In this document: in pieces, positions 17,296 through 26,073 of the stretch
How positions within the stretch are numbered: the first letter of the stretch is position 1
Layout of the letters: each line of letters begins with the position of its first letter
NCBI RefSeq assembly: GCF_000317555.1
Contig: NC_019745.1
Coordinates: 1,736,001 to 1,800,000, forward strand
Source of the DNA: Gloeocapsa sp. PCC 7428
GTDB lineage: Bacteria > Cyanobacteriota > Cyanobacteriia > Cyanobacteriales > Chroococcidiopsidaceae
Direction: 5' to 3'
DNA: 64,000 bases
Made by a program: the position numbers and the translations under genes
Notes under the pieces: model-generated
The model's input: only the letters and a program-made list of their open reading frames with translations
What the model was told of the DNA's origin: nothing
Databases searched by the model: none

Positions 17296-17889
17296 TCAAC
17301 TTGCTTTAACACCTGAATCCTCTGACAATGTTGTACTACTTACTGCTTGAGACTTAATTAAAGCTAACTCAATTTTTTCTGCTTCTGGTTGGGTAATTTC
17401 TACGCGGATGTCAGGACCAAAAAAACTTTCCATTTTTTGCTGTTTATCTTGCCAAACTTGCAAAGGAATCAGTGGCGAGTCAAATTCTAAAATTAAAGCA
17501 TAAGCACCTGCAATTTCAGTTTCGCGTAAACCCGTAATCACTGGTCTTTCTTCATCTGTGGGGCTTAAACCTAAAAACGACAGCGCTGTATCTAAGTGTG
17601 CTTCTTGACCGTAACGATAGCGAGTCACATCTTGACGAATTTGATTTTGTGTCGCTGTTGCTTGAGTCTTACGCAGTGTTAGTAACTCTGGTGTTGTCGG
17701 TTGGCTGAATGGCACTGGTACGAGTTCCGCAGCTTTCAGCGCTAATCCTCCGAGTAATAAAGGAATTCCGTAGAAAAATCCCACTAAATTTAGCGTCGGG
17801 TTGCCATTGAAATAGGCAGTAAATCCCACAATGGTTAATATTCCACCGAGAACTAACCCTAGTGTTCCTAAAGATGTTTGACGTAACAT
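17296..17889 (-). CDS. DUF2854 membrane protein
   Basis: About 198 residues from ATG 17889. The frame stays open to 17946, but that would overlap the upstream gene, and the family pattern begins MLRQTSLGTLGLVLGGILTI. Two membrane helices occur at residues 8-28 and 35-55, followed by a soluble domain with RYRYGQEAHLDTALSFLGLS and GAYALILEFDSPLIPLQVWQ. This matches the cyanobacterial and plastid DUF2854 family, whose function is unknown. It follows a methyltransferase gene on the same strand with about 40 bases between them. Confidence 0.75.
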   Translation of the reverse strand: MLRQTSLGTLGLVLGGILTIVGFTAYFNGNPTLNLVGFFYGIPLLLGGLALKAAELVPVPFSQPTTPELLTLRKTQATATQNQIRQDVTRYRYGQEAHLDTALSFLGLSPTDEERPVITGLRETEIAGAYALILEFDSPLIPLQVWQDKQQKMESFFGPDIRVEITQPEAEKIELALIKSQAVSSTTLSEDSGVKAS

Positions 17890-17927
17890 GACTTTGCAGG
17901 TAATGGCAATAACTCTAAGCTTTATTA

Positions 17928-18635
17928 TCAACTGCTTTTGATGCATAGATACTCAGCATAGGTTGGTGTATTGTAACTTGCTTCTACAATCTCAAACCCT
18001 GCTTTGGTCAACATCCCTTCGATAATCCACGTATACGTGCTATATTCCTCGCGCACGTGCATCTCAAAATCTTTGGCTGTCCAACCTGTGCCTTCAGGTT
18101 TGGCAACTCGTCTAATCCATTCATTAATCGATGCTTCATAGTCGGCAGGTGGAAATGAGAAAATGGCATCTCGCAAGTAGAAGACACCTTTCGGCTTAAG
18201 CAAGGCAGCAATTCTGAGTAAAGCCGCCATTTTCCAGAAATCAGGCAAGATGTGAAGGGCATTTTTTGTGACAACAAAATCAACTTGCTGATCTTGATGT
18301 TGGTAAGTCAAAAATCCTGCTTGATGAAATTTGATATTTGTCACGCCGGTTTTTTGCGCTTTATTTTGAGCATAGCTGAGCATCGATTGTGAAATATCAA
18401 CAGCATAGACATAAGCCCCTGTCAGCGCAGCTTGAATCGCAAAATTACCTGTACCTGCTCCTAGATCGATGACAGAATGGTTGGTACTAATTTCTAACCG
18501 AGTAACCAAAGCTTGCTCTTTTTCTGGCGTACTGGATGTTTGATTGCGATCGTAAACTTCAACTTGGGCTGCATCATGGAAGGCAACGCCAGCCATTTTA
18601 AACTCATCAAAATACCACGCAGGAAAAGACGTCAT
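17928..18635 (-). CDS. Class I SAM-dependent methyltransferase
   Basis: 235 residues. The Rossmann-type methyltransferase core is seen: SVIDLGAGTGNFAIQAAL (motif I), YVYAVDISQSMLSYAQNKA (acidic residue binding the SAM ribose), FVVTKNALHILPDFWKMAAL (post-motif) and LLKPKGVFYLRDAIFSF. The acceptor substrate cannot be read from the sequence. Its start overlaps the end of the acetyltransferase gene by four bases (ATGA type), so the two are translationally coupled and probably form one operon with DUF2854 downstream. Confidence 0.85.
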   Translation of the reverse strand: MTSFPAWYFDEFKMAGVAFHDAAQVEVYDRNQTSSTPEKEQALVTRLEISTNHSVIDLGAGTGNFAIQAALTGAYVYAVDISQSMLSYAQNKAQKTGVTNIKFHQAGFLTYQHQDQQVDFVVTKNALHILPDFWKMAALLRIAALLKPKGVFYLRDAIFSFPPADYEASINEWIRRVAKPEGTGWTAKDFEMHVREEYSTYTWIIEGMLTKAGFEIVEASYNTPTYAEYLCIKSS

Positions 18636-19153
18636 CGTTTTGCACAGTAGTAGAGAACATCGAGATTAAAAATATGAATTTGCTTTTCGTACTGTAAGCC
18701 AGCTTTTTCGATGACTCTTCTTGAGGCAAAATTATCGGGCAATGCCATCGCAATCAGTTTATCGAGGTTAGCCACATTGAAACCGTAAGAAACGGCTGCT
18801 TTTGCTGCTTGTGTTGCAATTCCTCGCCCCCAATACTCTTTAGCGAGTCCGTAAAGAACTTCAACCTCGTCGATCTCATCTAAATAGCGTAAACCACAAT
18901 AGCCAACCATTCGAGCGGAATCGTTTTCGATAATTGCCCAAACTCCGTAGCCGCGTTGTTGCCAGTGATTAATAAAAGATTTCAGCGATTTTTCGGCATT
19001 TTCTCTGGGAATTGGGACTCCTCGGCTAGGAAGAAAGCGCGTGACTTCAGGATCAGCCCAAATTGCGGCTAGCGCATCCAAGTCAGCAGGTTGCAGCGAT
19101 CGCATTGTGAAATCATCAAGCTGTAATGTATGCTTGGCAGGGTTAGTCATCAT
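18632..19153 (-). CDS. GNAT N-acetyltransferase (RimJ/RimL-like)
   Basis: 173 residues. The pattern of RimJ/RimL-type GNAT acetyltransferases is visible: FTMRSLQPADLDALAAIWAD, GYGVWAIIENDSARMVGYCG, LYGLAKEYWGRGIATQAAKA (the acetyl-CoA binding R/Q-x-x-G-x-G/A loop is RGIATQ) and NFASRRVIEKAGLQYEKQIH. It would transfer acetyl from acetyl-CoA to an amine on a protein or small molecule. A second ATG directly follows the first. It is the first gene of a short minus-strand operon with the methyltransferase. Confidence 0.88.
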   Translation of the reverse strand: MMTNPAKHTLQLDDFTMRSLQPADLDALAAIWADPEVTRFLPSRGVPIPRENAEKSLKSFINHWQQRGYGVWAIIENDSARMVGYCGLRYLDEIDEVEVLYGLAKEYWGRGIATQAAKAAVSYGFNVANLDKLIAMALPDNFASRRVIEKAGLQYEKQIHIFNLDVLYYCAKR

Positions 19154-19271
19154 GACATCACTTGCAAAAGATTAACTATGCTTTTTTTACGATAGATATG
19201 ATTTGTAGGATAGGCTTGGATGCGATCGCTTTGACTACAATAGGGGCAGAGTCAAGAATTACTATAGCAAC

Positions 19272-19457
19272 ATGAACCCAGAAACCTTACGCGAACGAGT
19301 CGCTAAAGTTGTGAGTAAACGTGAAACGCTTTTGCGATTGTTAGAACAACCTAACTTAGGGATTTTAAGAACAGATGTTAACCAGGCGTTGGAAGAAATG
19401 GACGACCTAATCGATGAGTTTCGTCGGACTTTTCCCAACGAAGCGCAGTCTTTTTAA
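19272..19457 (+). CDS. Small conserved hypothetical protein (61 aa)
   Basis: 61 residues, MNPETLRERVAKVVSKRETL through DEFRRTFPNEAQSF. It is highly charged and predicted helical, possibly a short coiled coil (LLRLLEQPNLGIL then VNQALEEMDDLIDEF). I recognise no domain. The composition and codon use look like a real protein, and a strong hairpin lies just downstream of its stop. It is divergent from the acetyltransferase gene. Confidence 0.6.
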   Translation: MNPETLRERVAKVVSKRETLLRLLEQPNLGILRTDVNQALEEMDDLIDEFRRTFPNEAQSF

Positions 19458-19485
19458 GTTAAAAAATTAACTTTTCAATACCAAA

Positions 19486-19526
19486 AAGCGCCAAAATAGA
19501 ACTGACTACTAGGTTCATTGGCGCTT
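19486..19526. terminator. Bidirectional terminator hairpin
   Basis: AAGCGCCAA (19486-19494) and TTGGCGCTT (19518-19526) form a perfect 9-bp stem. It lies between the convergent 61-residue gene and the receiver-domain gene, so it probably ends both transcripts. Confidence 0.6.
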
Positions 19527-19571
19527 GGTCAAGTCGCTTGTGTTGCCCTTAGCTGCTAGATAGATTTTCTG

Positions 19572-19973
19572 CTATTTAATATTACGATTGCCGATCTCGC
19601 GTACCAAAGCAATTAATTCGGGAGTAGATGTATCTTTTCGGCAAAAAGCATCCATATTGTTAAGTTGGTTGCTCTCGCGTAGTTTTGGTTCCTCTAAGGA
19701 GGAGTAAGCAATAATTTGAGTACCTGGAGCAATATCTTTAATTTGGTTAGAAGCACTCAAGCCATCCATGACTGGCATTTGCAAGTCAAGAATGATCACG
19801 TCAGGATGATGGCGTTGTACCATTTCCACCGCCTCTAAGCCATTGCTTGCTAAACCAACTAACTCAATATTTTCTTGATTCGCTAATGCTAACTTGAGGC
19901 TAAAGCGGGTTAGCTCGTGGTCATCAGCTACTAAAACGCGTAGGGTACTAGACTGGCAAGACAAGGGTAACAT
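19572..19973 (-). CDS. Single-domain response regulator
   Basis: 133 residues made of one receiver domain. The acidic pair is Asp17-Asp18 (LRVLVADDHELTRF), the phosphoacceptor is Asp63 (DVIILDLQMPVMDG), the switch residue is in AYSS (about 89-92) and the conserved lysine is Lys113 (CRKD). The sequence resembles the receiver of NarL-type regulators, but no DNA-binding domain follows: the frame stops after GNRNIK. It would pass a phosphorylation signal to a partner protein. No histidine kinase gene is nearby, so its kinase is encoded elsewhere. Confidence 0.88.
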   Translation of the reverse strand: MLPLSCQSSTLRVLVADDHELTRFSLKLALANQENIELVGLASNGLEAVEMVQRHHPDVIILDLQMPVMDGLSASNQIKDIAPGTQIIAYSSLEEPKLRESNQLNNMDAFCRKDTSTPELIALVREIGNRNIK

Positions 19974-20408
19974 CCAATAATAATGAGTAGCGATTTGTTA
20001 AATGTTTAGTTTAGTTTATGACATAGTTAACGCTATTTCACTCTATCTGCTGGGTGAATCGGATTGCAGCAGTGATTACAAATATTGCAGCTATTAATTA
20101 GTAAAAGTTATTGAGGTAAAGTTTGGTAAAGAAAGATCTAATATTAAGTCCGGTTGATGAGTGATGATAAAAATGGTGGCTAGTGACCAGTAATTGCCAC
20201 AAAGATAAGGTTATTTAACCGAAGATGATATAAGACTACAGAAGTTTCAGACTTGATGAAAAACTCGCCCCCCAACCCCCCAAGTTTGGGGAACATTAAA
20301 AAGCTTAATTTTTACTAGGATTGAGGAGCGATCGCTCTGAGTGGGGTTTATCCTGTTGTTGCAACTGGCGTGGACGGAAGAGGGCTAGTCAATGTTTGTA
20401 CAAGCGTT
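19974..20408. other. Intergenic region upstream of the receiver gene
   Basis: 435 bases. A small palindrome CCCCAA-GT-TTGGGG (20278-20291) is preceded by a C-rich run. No convincing gene. The promoter of the receiver gene should lie near 19980-20100. Confidence 0.35.
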
Positions 20409-22577
20409 CTATTCTTTTGTTATTCCTGCATCAAGTGCCAGTTGCATTAAGATATTTTGCGAGCTTGCTTCTGGGCTATCTTCTGTTGGTTTTCTTTGAA
20501 TGTAGCTGCCATCTGGTTGCAAATCCCAAGCTTGACGGTTATCTGCCAGCAAAATTCCTAAGATTTCCTGAAGATCTTTCGCAATTTTTGGATCAGCCAC
20601 TGGGGTAATTGCTTCAACGCGGCGATCTAGGTTGCGCGGCATCCAGTCAGCACTGCCAATAAAAATTTCTTCTTGACCATTGTTGTCAAAGTAAAAGATG
20701 CGCGAGTGTTCTAAAAAGCGTCCCACAATACTGATTACGCGGATATTTTCACTAATATCTTTGAGTCCAGGGCACAAGCAGCATATACCACGGATGATTA
20801 AATCGATTTGCACTCCTGCTTGTGATGCTTCATAAAGCGTGGCAATAATTTGCGGGTCTACTAGCGAATTCATCTTAGCGACGATGCGACCAGTTGCGCC
20901 GTTGTGGCAATGTTCGATTTCACGACGAATCAAAGCAAGAAAGCGATCGCGCATATTTACGGGTGCAACTAGCAGTTGACGATAAGACTTTTGGCGCGAG
21001 TATCCTGTCAAGTAGTTAAATAAGTCGGTTAAGTCTGCGCCTAGTTCTTCACGACAGCTAAACAGTCCCAAATCAGTGTAGAGGCGTGCAGTTTTAGGGT
21101 TATAGTTACCTGTGCCAATGTGAACATAGCGATGGATGCGATCGCCCTCGCGACGTACAACCATGACGATCTTTGAGTGCGTTTTTAAGCCTGTGACACC
21201 GTAAACAACATGAACCCCTACACGTTCCAAGCGCCGCGCCCAATAAATATTATTTTCCTCATCGAAACGCGCTTTGAGTTCGACTAAAACCGCGACTTGC
21301 TTGCCGTTTTCGGCGGCTGCGATGAGTGCATTAACAATTGGTGAATCTCCAGAGGTGCGATAAAGTGTCATTTTAATCGCTAACACATCTGGATCGTAGG
21401 CAGCTTGCGTAATAAACCTCACCACAGTAGAAGAAAAAGATTCATACGGATGGTGGACTAATAAATCTCCTTCCTTAATTACCGAAAAAAAATCTTTACC
21501 TTCCTCAGATTCCTGAAGGTCTGGATTAAGTTTAGGAACACTGATTCCTTGTACGCGGGGCGGAATAACTGATTTCCAAGGTGGGTCTTTGAGTTCAGGT
21601 AAGGGTAATGCCATAAACGACATGAGATCGCCTAAACCTAGTAACCCTTGAATTTCATAAACATCCGTTTCTTCTAAATCTAACTCTTGTAGTAGCTTTA
21701 ACCTAACGGGTTCTGGAATATGCGATTCAATTTCTAGCCTGACGGTCGAACCACCAACACGCCGCTTACGCAATTCTTGTTCGATTGCTTGCAGCAAGTC
21801 ATCCGCTTCATCTTCTTCAAGTTCCAAATCAGAATCGCGCGTGATGCGAAATAGGTAATACTCCTGAATATTCATTCCAGGAAACAACGACTCTAGATTA
21901 TGTGCTAGTACCTGTTCTAAAAGAACTCCAGTCCAATGCACAGGCTGTTCTTGTGCCTGTACTCCTAATTCTGGGGGTAGTGCTAAAAAGCGGGGTAATG
22001 CCTTAGGAACTTTAACTCTGGCAAAGAACTCAGCTTCGGTATCTGGATTTTTAACAACAACTGCGAGGTTAAGGCTGAGATTGGAAATATAAGGAAATGG
22101 ATGGCTAGGATCAATCGCTAGCGGGGTAAGAACAGGAAAAATTTGTTCCTCGAAGTAGTCTTGTAAGTAATTCCGCTGTTCTTGATTTAAATCAATATAA
22201 TCGAGAATGTGAATTCCTGCTTGCGCCAGTGCGGGGCGAATGACTTGCTCAAAGTGCTGGTGTTGTTGAGTTACTAAGGGGCGTAGTCGTTGACTAATTG
22301 CGTCGAGTTGTTCTTGCGGTGTTCGACCATCAGGAGTTAACTGCGTCACTTTCGCGGCAACTTGCTCTTTTAAAGCGGCGATGCGTACCATGAAAAATTC
22401 ATCTAAGTTGGAACTAAAAATCGCCAAAAATTTGAGTCGCTCTAACAACGGCGTACGCGGATCGCAGGCTTCATGTAGTACTCGATGATTGAACTCCAAC
22501 CAGCTTAGCTCGCGATTAAAGTAGTATTGGGGATCTTTAAGATTAATTTCAGTCGCGGTTTTTTTTGTTCTGGGCAT
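20409..22577 (-). CDS. ppk1: Polyphosphate kinase 1
   Basis: 722 residues, normal for PPK1, which makes polyphosphate from ATP at the membrane. Domains in order: N domain (YYFNRELSWLEFNHRVLHEA), head domain, then the two catalytic phospholipase D-like domains. The autophosphorylated histidine is in GLKTHSKIVMVVRR (about residue 466), and the second conserved histidine is in LEHSRIFYFDN (about 625). VHIGTGNYNPKTARLYTDLG is also diagnostic. The ATG at 22577 is followed by MPRTKKTATEI. It stands alone; I see only one CTTAACCT half-site of a phosphate-regulon box near the start, too little to claim PhoB control. Confidence 0.97.
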   Translation of the reverse strand: MPRTKKTATEINLKDPQYYFNRELSWLEFNHRVLHEACDPRTPLLERLKFLAIFSSNLDEFFMVRIAALKEQVAAKVTQLTPDGRTPQEQLDAISQRLRPLVTQQHQHFEQVIRPALAQAGIHILDYIDLNQEQRNYLQDYFEEQIFPVLTPLAIDPSHPFPYISNLSLNLAVVVKNPDTEAEFFARVKVPKALPRFLALPPELGVQAQEQPVHWTGVLLEQVLAHNLESLFPGMNIQEYYLFRITRDSDLELEEDEADDLLQAIEQELRKRRVGGSTVRLEIESHIPEPVRLKLLQELDLEETDVYEIQGLLGLGDLMSFMALPLPELKDPPWKSVIPPRVQGISVPKLNPDLQESEEGKDFFSVIKEGDLLVHHPYESFSSTVVRFITQAAYDPDVLAIKMTLYRTSGDSPIVNALIAAAENGKQVAVLVELKARFDEENNIYWARRLERVGVHVVYGVTGLKTHSKIVMVVRREGDRIHRYVHIGTGNYNPKTARLYTDLGLFSCREELGADLTDLFNYLTGYSRQKSYRQLLVAPVNMRDRFLALIRREIEHCHNGATGRIVAKMNSLVDPQIIATLYEASQAGVQIDLIIRGICCLCPGLKDISENIRVISIVGRFLEHSRIFYFDNNGQEEIFIGSADWMPRNLDRRVEAITPVADPKIAKDLQEILGILLADNRQAWDLQPDGSYIQRKPTEDSPEASSQNILMQLALDAGITKE

Positions 22578-23018
22578 ATAGGTTAAGTGACTGCCAGGAA
22601 AACTTTAACTAGGGAATTAATACTATTTTGGATGTTAAATTTTATATTTTGATTAAGTCCGTAAGTATAATTAAAAATCTTACGCTCCGAGGTTGCTGAC
22701 TTAGAAATACAAAAGTAGTTAGGACACTTTATACCATTTCACTAAATAAGAATTACAGTTAATTTCTTCCTCTGCCCCCTCTGCACCTCTGCTTCCTCTG
22801 CACACCTGCTTCCTCTGCTACCCATTTGTAGCAAATTTAAAGTGAAATGGTATTACCCATTATGGAAGGCAAAGCAATGCTCTTTAAGGATGAGCGTTAA
22901 TGTGTAGCTTAGACTAATTGATTTGGAATAGAAAATTAGAGTTCTCAGCCAAACGTCATTATCTGTTGGACTATGGCATTGCGACTGCCGACATTTCGTT
23001 CATAGTTTTTGTATTGCA
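22578..23018. other. Intergenic region with a MITE-like repeat
   Basis: About 440 bases upstream of ppk1. It holds a 123-bp segment bounded by 13-bp inverted repeats (entered separately) and a pyrimidine-rich run. I see no gene. Confidence 0.45.
22731..22853. repeat. MITE-like element with 13-bp terminal inverted repeats
   Basis: ATACCATTTCACT (22731-22743) is the exact reverse complement of AGTGAAATGGTAT (22841-22853). The 97 bases between them hold a pyrimidine-rich run of CTTCCTCTGC-type units and no reading frame. The right half contains ATTTGTAGCAAATTTAAAG, a short palindrome. I infer a small non-autonomous repeat or a long hairpin; no flanking target duplication is obvious. Confidence 0.5.
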
Positions 23019-23228
23019 CTAAAATACTTCATTCTCTATTCCCTGCCACCATTCTCCTAAATTCATTAAATCTTGGTGGATGTCTGTCAATTCTTGCGCA
23101 TATTCTTCCGGCGAGGTTGTGGCGCGACGTTCTTGAAGTTTCTTTAAGCGTAGCTGTACTAACAGCCAAGGTTTGGAAATACTATCTGTCGCTTCCAAGT
23201 ATTGCGCTAAGTCTTTACTATCCATCAA
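23019..23228 (-). CDS. Small conserved hypothetical protein (69 aa)
   Basis: 69 residues, starting MMDSKDLAQYLEATDSISKP and ending LGEWWQGIENEVF. It is charged and helical with no membrane segment. I know no named domain, but the sequence has the look of a conserved cyanobacterial small protein (LVQLRLKKLQERRATTSPEE). It is transcribed toward ppk1 and lies downstream of the superoxide dismutase gene on the same strand, separated from it by a strong terminator. Confidence 0.55.
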   Translation of the reverse strand: MMDSKDLAQYLEATDSISKPWLLVQLRLKKLQERRATTSPEEYAQELTDIHQDLMNLGEWWQGIENEVF

Positions 23229-23353
23229 CTAGCACCAGTGAGGGTTAGTCTCATCGTATTGCGGATTTAGAATTTTGGGGCAGTTCCTCAGAAATTTAAC
23301 TCTAATCTCTACGGGCAAGGCAGTGGCTTGCCCCTCTGATCCCTGACGCAACG

Positions 23354-23386
23354 GCAAAAAAAACAGCCACGACGCAATCGTGACTG
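23354..23386 (-). terminator. Rho-independent terminator of the superoxide dismutase gene
   Basis: On the minus strand: CAGTCACGA, loop TTGCG, TCGTGGCTG, then eight T residues (A-run 23356-23363 on the plus strand). One wobble pair interrupts the stem. It starts about 40 bases past the stop codon. Confidence 0.85.
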
Positions 23387-23424
23387 CTTTGAATCAAACT
23401 AATTACGCTAATGACATCGATGAA

Positions 23425-24039
23425 CTAGCGAGTTGACATCTCAAAGCGCTTGTTGATTTCATCCCAATTAACGACGTTCCACCATTGCTTGAGATACTCA
23501 GCACGGCGGTTTTGGTACTTGAGGTAGTAAGCGTGTTCCCAAACATCATTTCCCATGATCGGGAAGTAACCTTGAGTAATAGGACTATCTTGGTTGGGAG
23601 TACTCATGACTTCTAGCTTGCCATCAGGGCTACGGACAAGCCATACCCAACCGCTACCAAATTGCTTGGTTCCCGCATCATTGAAGCGTTGTTTAAAGGT
23701 TTCAAAATCACCAAAGGTGTCTTGAATGGCTTCGCCAACTGCGCCAGTCGGTTCGCCTCCCGAATTTGGTCCCATGATTTCCCAGAACATCGTGTGATTG
23801 ACGTGTCCGCCACCGTTATTGCGTACTGCTGTACGTACATCGTCTGGGATGCTATCAAGTTCGCGAACTAAATCTTCGAGACTTTTGCTTTGCAGTTGTG
23901 CGTGCTTTTCTACTGCGGCGTTGAGGTTATTGACGTACGCCTGATGGTGCATATCATGGTGCAACTGCATCGTTTGAGCGTCAATGTACGGCTCTAAGGC
24001 GTCGTAATTATAAGGTAAGGCTGAAAGTTCAAATGCCAT
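23425..24039 (-). CDS. sodA: Superoxide dismutase, manganese type
   Basis: 204 residues. Converts superoxide to peroxide and oxygen. The metal ligands are in [14 protein letters not shown] (first His), [11 protein letters not shown] (second His), and [15 protein letters not shown] (Asp and third His). The GGGHVNH text and the Gln of TPNQDSPI are features of Mn enzymes; Fe enzymes usually carry the second-sphere Gln near the second histidine. There is no signal peptide, so it is probably cytosolic. AGGA lies about ten bases before the ATG within a small palindrome (TGTGA-N5-TCACA, 24041-24055). Metal preference is inferred from sequence only. Confidence 0.92.
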   Translation of the reverse strand: MAFELSALPYNYDALEPYIDAQTMQLHHDMHHQAYVNNLNAAVEKHAQLQSKSLEDLVRELDSIPDDVRTAVRNNGGGHVNHTMFWEIMGPNSGGEPTGAVGEAIQDTFGDFETFKQRFNDAGTKQFGSGWVWLVRSPDGKLEVMSTPNQDSPITQGYFPIMGNDVWEHAYYLKYQNRRAEYLKQWWNVVNWDEINKRFEMSTR

Positions 24040-24342
24040 TGTGTGAAATCCTCACATAAGTGCTTGCCAACAAAGTATCTATTGTAGAAGTTCGGGCACC
24101 TATACGTAGTATTCTTTAGTCTGAACTTGAAAAATAACGTGAAATAAAAATTAATGTTTGAATAAGTTAATAAAAGATTAAATTATGCTGAATTTTGCTC
24201 ATATTCAGTGTTTTCTAGAAACTCGCTGGTGATAGAAATTGAGTTAGTTTGTTGAATAAAAAAAGAAGCGATCGCTTACACTTTGACTAAATTAAGTAAA
24301 TAATTTTGAACAAAGCATAAGGGATCAACCACTTAATTGAAC

Positions 24343-25923
24343 TTACTGACGTGACAATCGTTGATGGTAGTAGTGGATAATTTCGGCGGTCACTGCTGCA
24401 ACATCTTTACCATCGGTTTGTACTTCAATCGCATCGATCGCTTTTTGTAGCGGCGCAATCTTACGAGTACTGTCTTTGCGATCGCGTTCGGCGATATCTT
24501 GCTCTAGTTGTGCCAAACTGATGTGTGGTTGACCTTGTTCCTCAAAGTCTTGTTGTCGGCGTCTCGCACGTTCTTGTACCGAAGCCGTGAGAAAAATTTT
24601 GAGATCTGCATCAGGGAAAACTTGCGTACCAATGTCACGCCCTTCTGCGACCAAACCGCCTTTTTGACCAAAACTTTGTTGTTTTTGGACTAACGCTTTG
24701 CGTACCGCCGGTTGAGCCGCGATCGCGGATACTTGGGATGTCACTTCGATGCTGCGGATTGCTTGCGTGACTTCTTGGTCGTTAATCCAAACGCGCTGTG
24801 GGGATTCGGGATCGACTTCAGGAACTAGCTGAATTTCGCTTTGACTTGCTAATTCGGCGATCGCACACTGATCTTCAAAAGAAATCCCTAACTGCAATAC
24901 TAACCAAGTTAACGCGCGGTACATTGCGCCGCTATCGAGATACAATAATCCCAAATTTGCCGCTACTTGACGCGCGACGGTGGATTTACCTGCACCGGCT
25001 GGACCATCTATCGCGATGATGGGTTGGCGATTTTGCAAAATAACATTATCAATTAACCGCGCTGTACCAACTCGCGCTGCGATCGCTAGCATTCCTGATT
25101 CCTCTACTTTCTCCAACGGCATCAATGTTATTGGATGCACTAATTCAACATATTCCAGGGTAACAGCACTCGCAGCGGTGATTTCTTTTTTTACAGTTTC
25201 AATTAATGCTTCGCTCAAATGCTCTCCCGCAGCAAAAACTTGTTGAGCTTGCTGTAATGCGCGATACAAAACTGCGGCTTCTTGTCTTTGTTCGAGTGTC
25301 AAATATTGGTTGCGCGAACTCATCGCGAGTCCAGACGCTTCACGGACAATCGGACAACCGATAATTTCAACGGGAATATTTAAATCTTTGACTAACCAGC
25401 GAATAATTGCGAGTTGCTGACCGTCTTTTTGTCCAAAGTAGGCGCGATCGGGCTGTACGACGTTCAGTAGCTTAGTAACAATTGTGGCGACACCTTGAAA
25501 GTGACCAGGACGCGATCGCCCGCACAGAACCGAAGTCATTTCTGCGGGGGGTACAACTTGAGTCAGCAGTGTGGAAGCAATTCCCATCTCTTTGGAAGTA
25601 GGAGCAAATAGTACATCTACTCCTACTTGTTCGCACAACTGGCGATCGCGCTCAAGCGTGCGCGGATAACTTTGATAATCTTCATTGGGTCCAAACTGTA
25701 ATGGGTTAACAAAAATGCTGACAATGACTGTCTCATTTTCTTGTCTTGCGCGGTCAATAAGGCTGAGATGACCTGCGTGCAAGGCTCCCATTGTTGGTAC
25801 CAAACCAACTGATTGGTATAAAGAATCGCTACCGCTTAGTTTTTCTGGCGTCAACCGGTTATCTTCTAGGCGGCAAATATCCAAGTAACAACGCAACGCC
25901 GCAATTGTTGTAAACAGGCGCAC
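24343..25923 (-). CDS. panC/cmk: Bifunctional pantothenate synthetase / cytidylate kinase
   Basis: 526 residues. The frame runs back to 25953, but I start at GTG 25923 because GGGAG lies six bases upstream and the protein then begins VRLFTTIAALRCYL, as in cyanobacterial homologues. The N-terminal half is pantothenate synthetase (HIGH-like motif MGALHAGHLSL, then FGPNEDYQSYPR and GRSRPGHFQGVATIVTKLLN), joining pantoate and beta-alanine. The C-terminal half is CMP kinase with P-loop AIDGPAGAGKST (near residue 310) and LDSGAMYRALTWL, ending at DRKDSTRKIAPLQKA-type text. This fusion is characteristic of cyanobacteria. Confidence 0.96.
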   Translation of the reverse strand: MRLFTTIAALRCYLDICRLEDNRLTPEKLSGSDSLYQSVGLVPTMGALHAGHLSLIDRARQENETVIVSIFVNPLQFGPNEDYQSYPRTLERDRQLCEQVGVDVLFAPTSKEMGIASTLLTQVVPPAEMTSVLCGRSRPGHFQGVATIVTKLLNVVQPDRAYFGQKDGQQLAIIRWLVKDLNIPVEIIGCPIVREASGLAMSSRNQYLTLEQRQEAAVLYRALQQAQQVFAAGEHLSEALIETVKKEITAASAVTLEYVELVHPITLMPLEKVEESGMLAIAARVGTARLIDNVILQNRQPIIAIDGPAGAGKSTVARQVAANLGLLYLDSGAMYRALTWLVLQLGISFEDQCAIAELASQSEIQLVPEVDPESPQRVWINDQEVTQAIRSIEVTSQVSAIAAQPAVRKALVQKQQSFGQKGGLVAEGRDIGTQVFPDADLKIFLTASVQERARRRQQDFEEQGQPHISLAQLEQDIAERDRKDSTRKIAPLQKAIDAIEVQTDGKDVAAVTAEIIHYYHQRLSRQ

Positions 25924-26073
25924 CAAAAACTCCCATTTGTTTCTTTCACCCACTCGCTAGTTTATCGCTAATTCTCTGGGTGAGAAGAGGGGAGACCAAA
26001 GGTCGGAGGCTGGAAGTCAGCGTATCTCGTCAGCTTTGTCTGACTCCCGATCCCTGACCTCTGACCCCTGCTA

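Noticed and set aside
22580-22587. Pho box before ppk1 (AGGTTAAG, the reverse of CTTAACCT)
   Set aside because: Only one half-site is present, a few bases from the start codon; the cyanobacterial PhoB site needs tandem repeats.
24041-24055. Second CRP site before the superoxide dismutase gene (TGTGA-N5-TCACA)
   Set aside because: The spacer is five instead of six bases and the sequence contains the gene's ribosome binding site, so a CRP role is unlikely.
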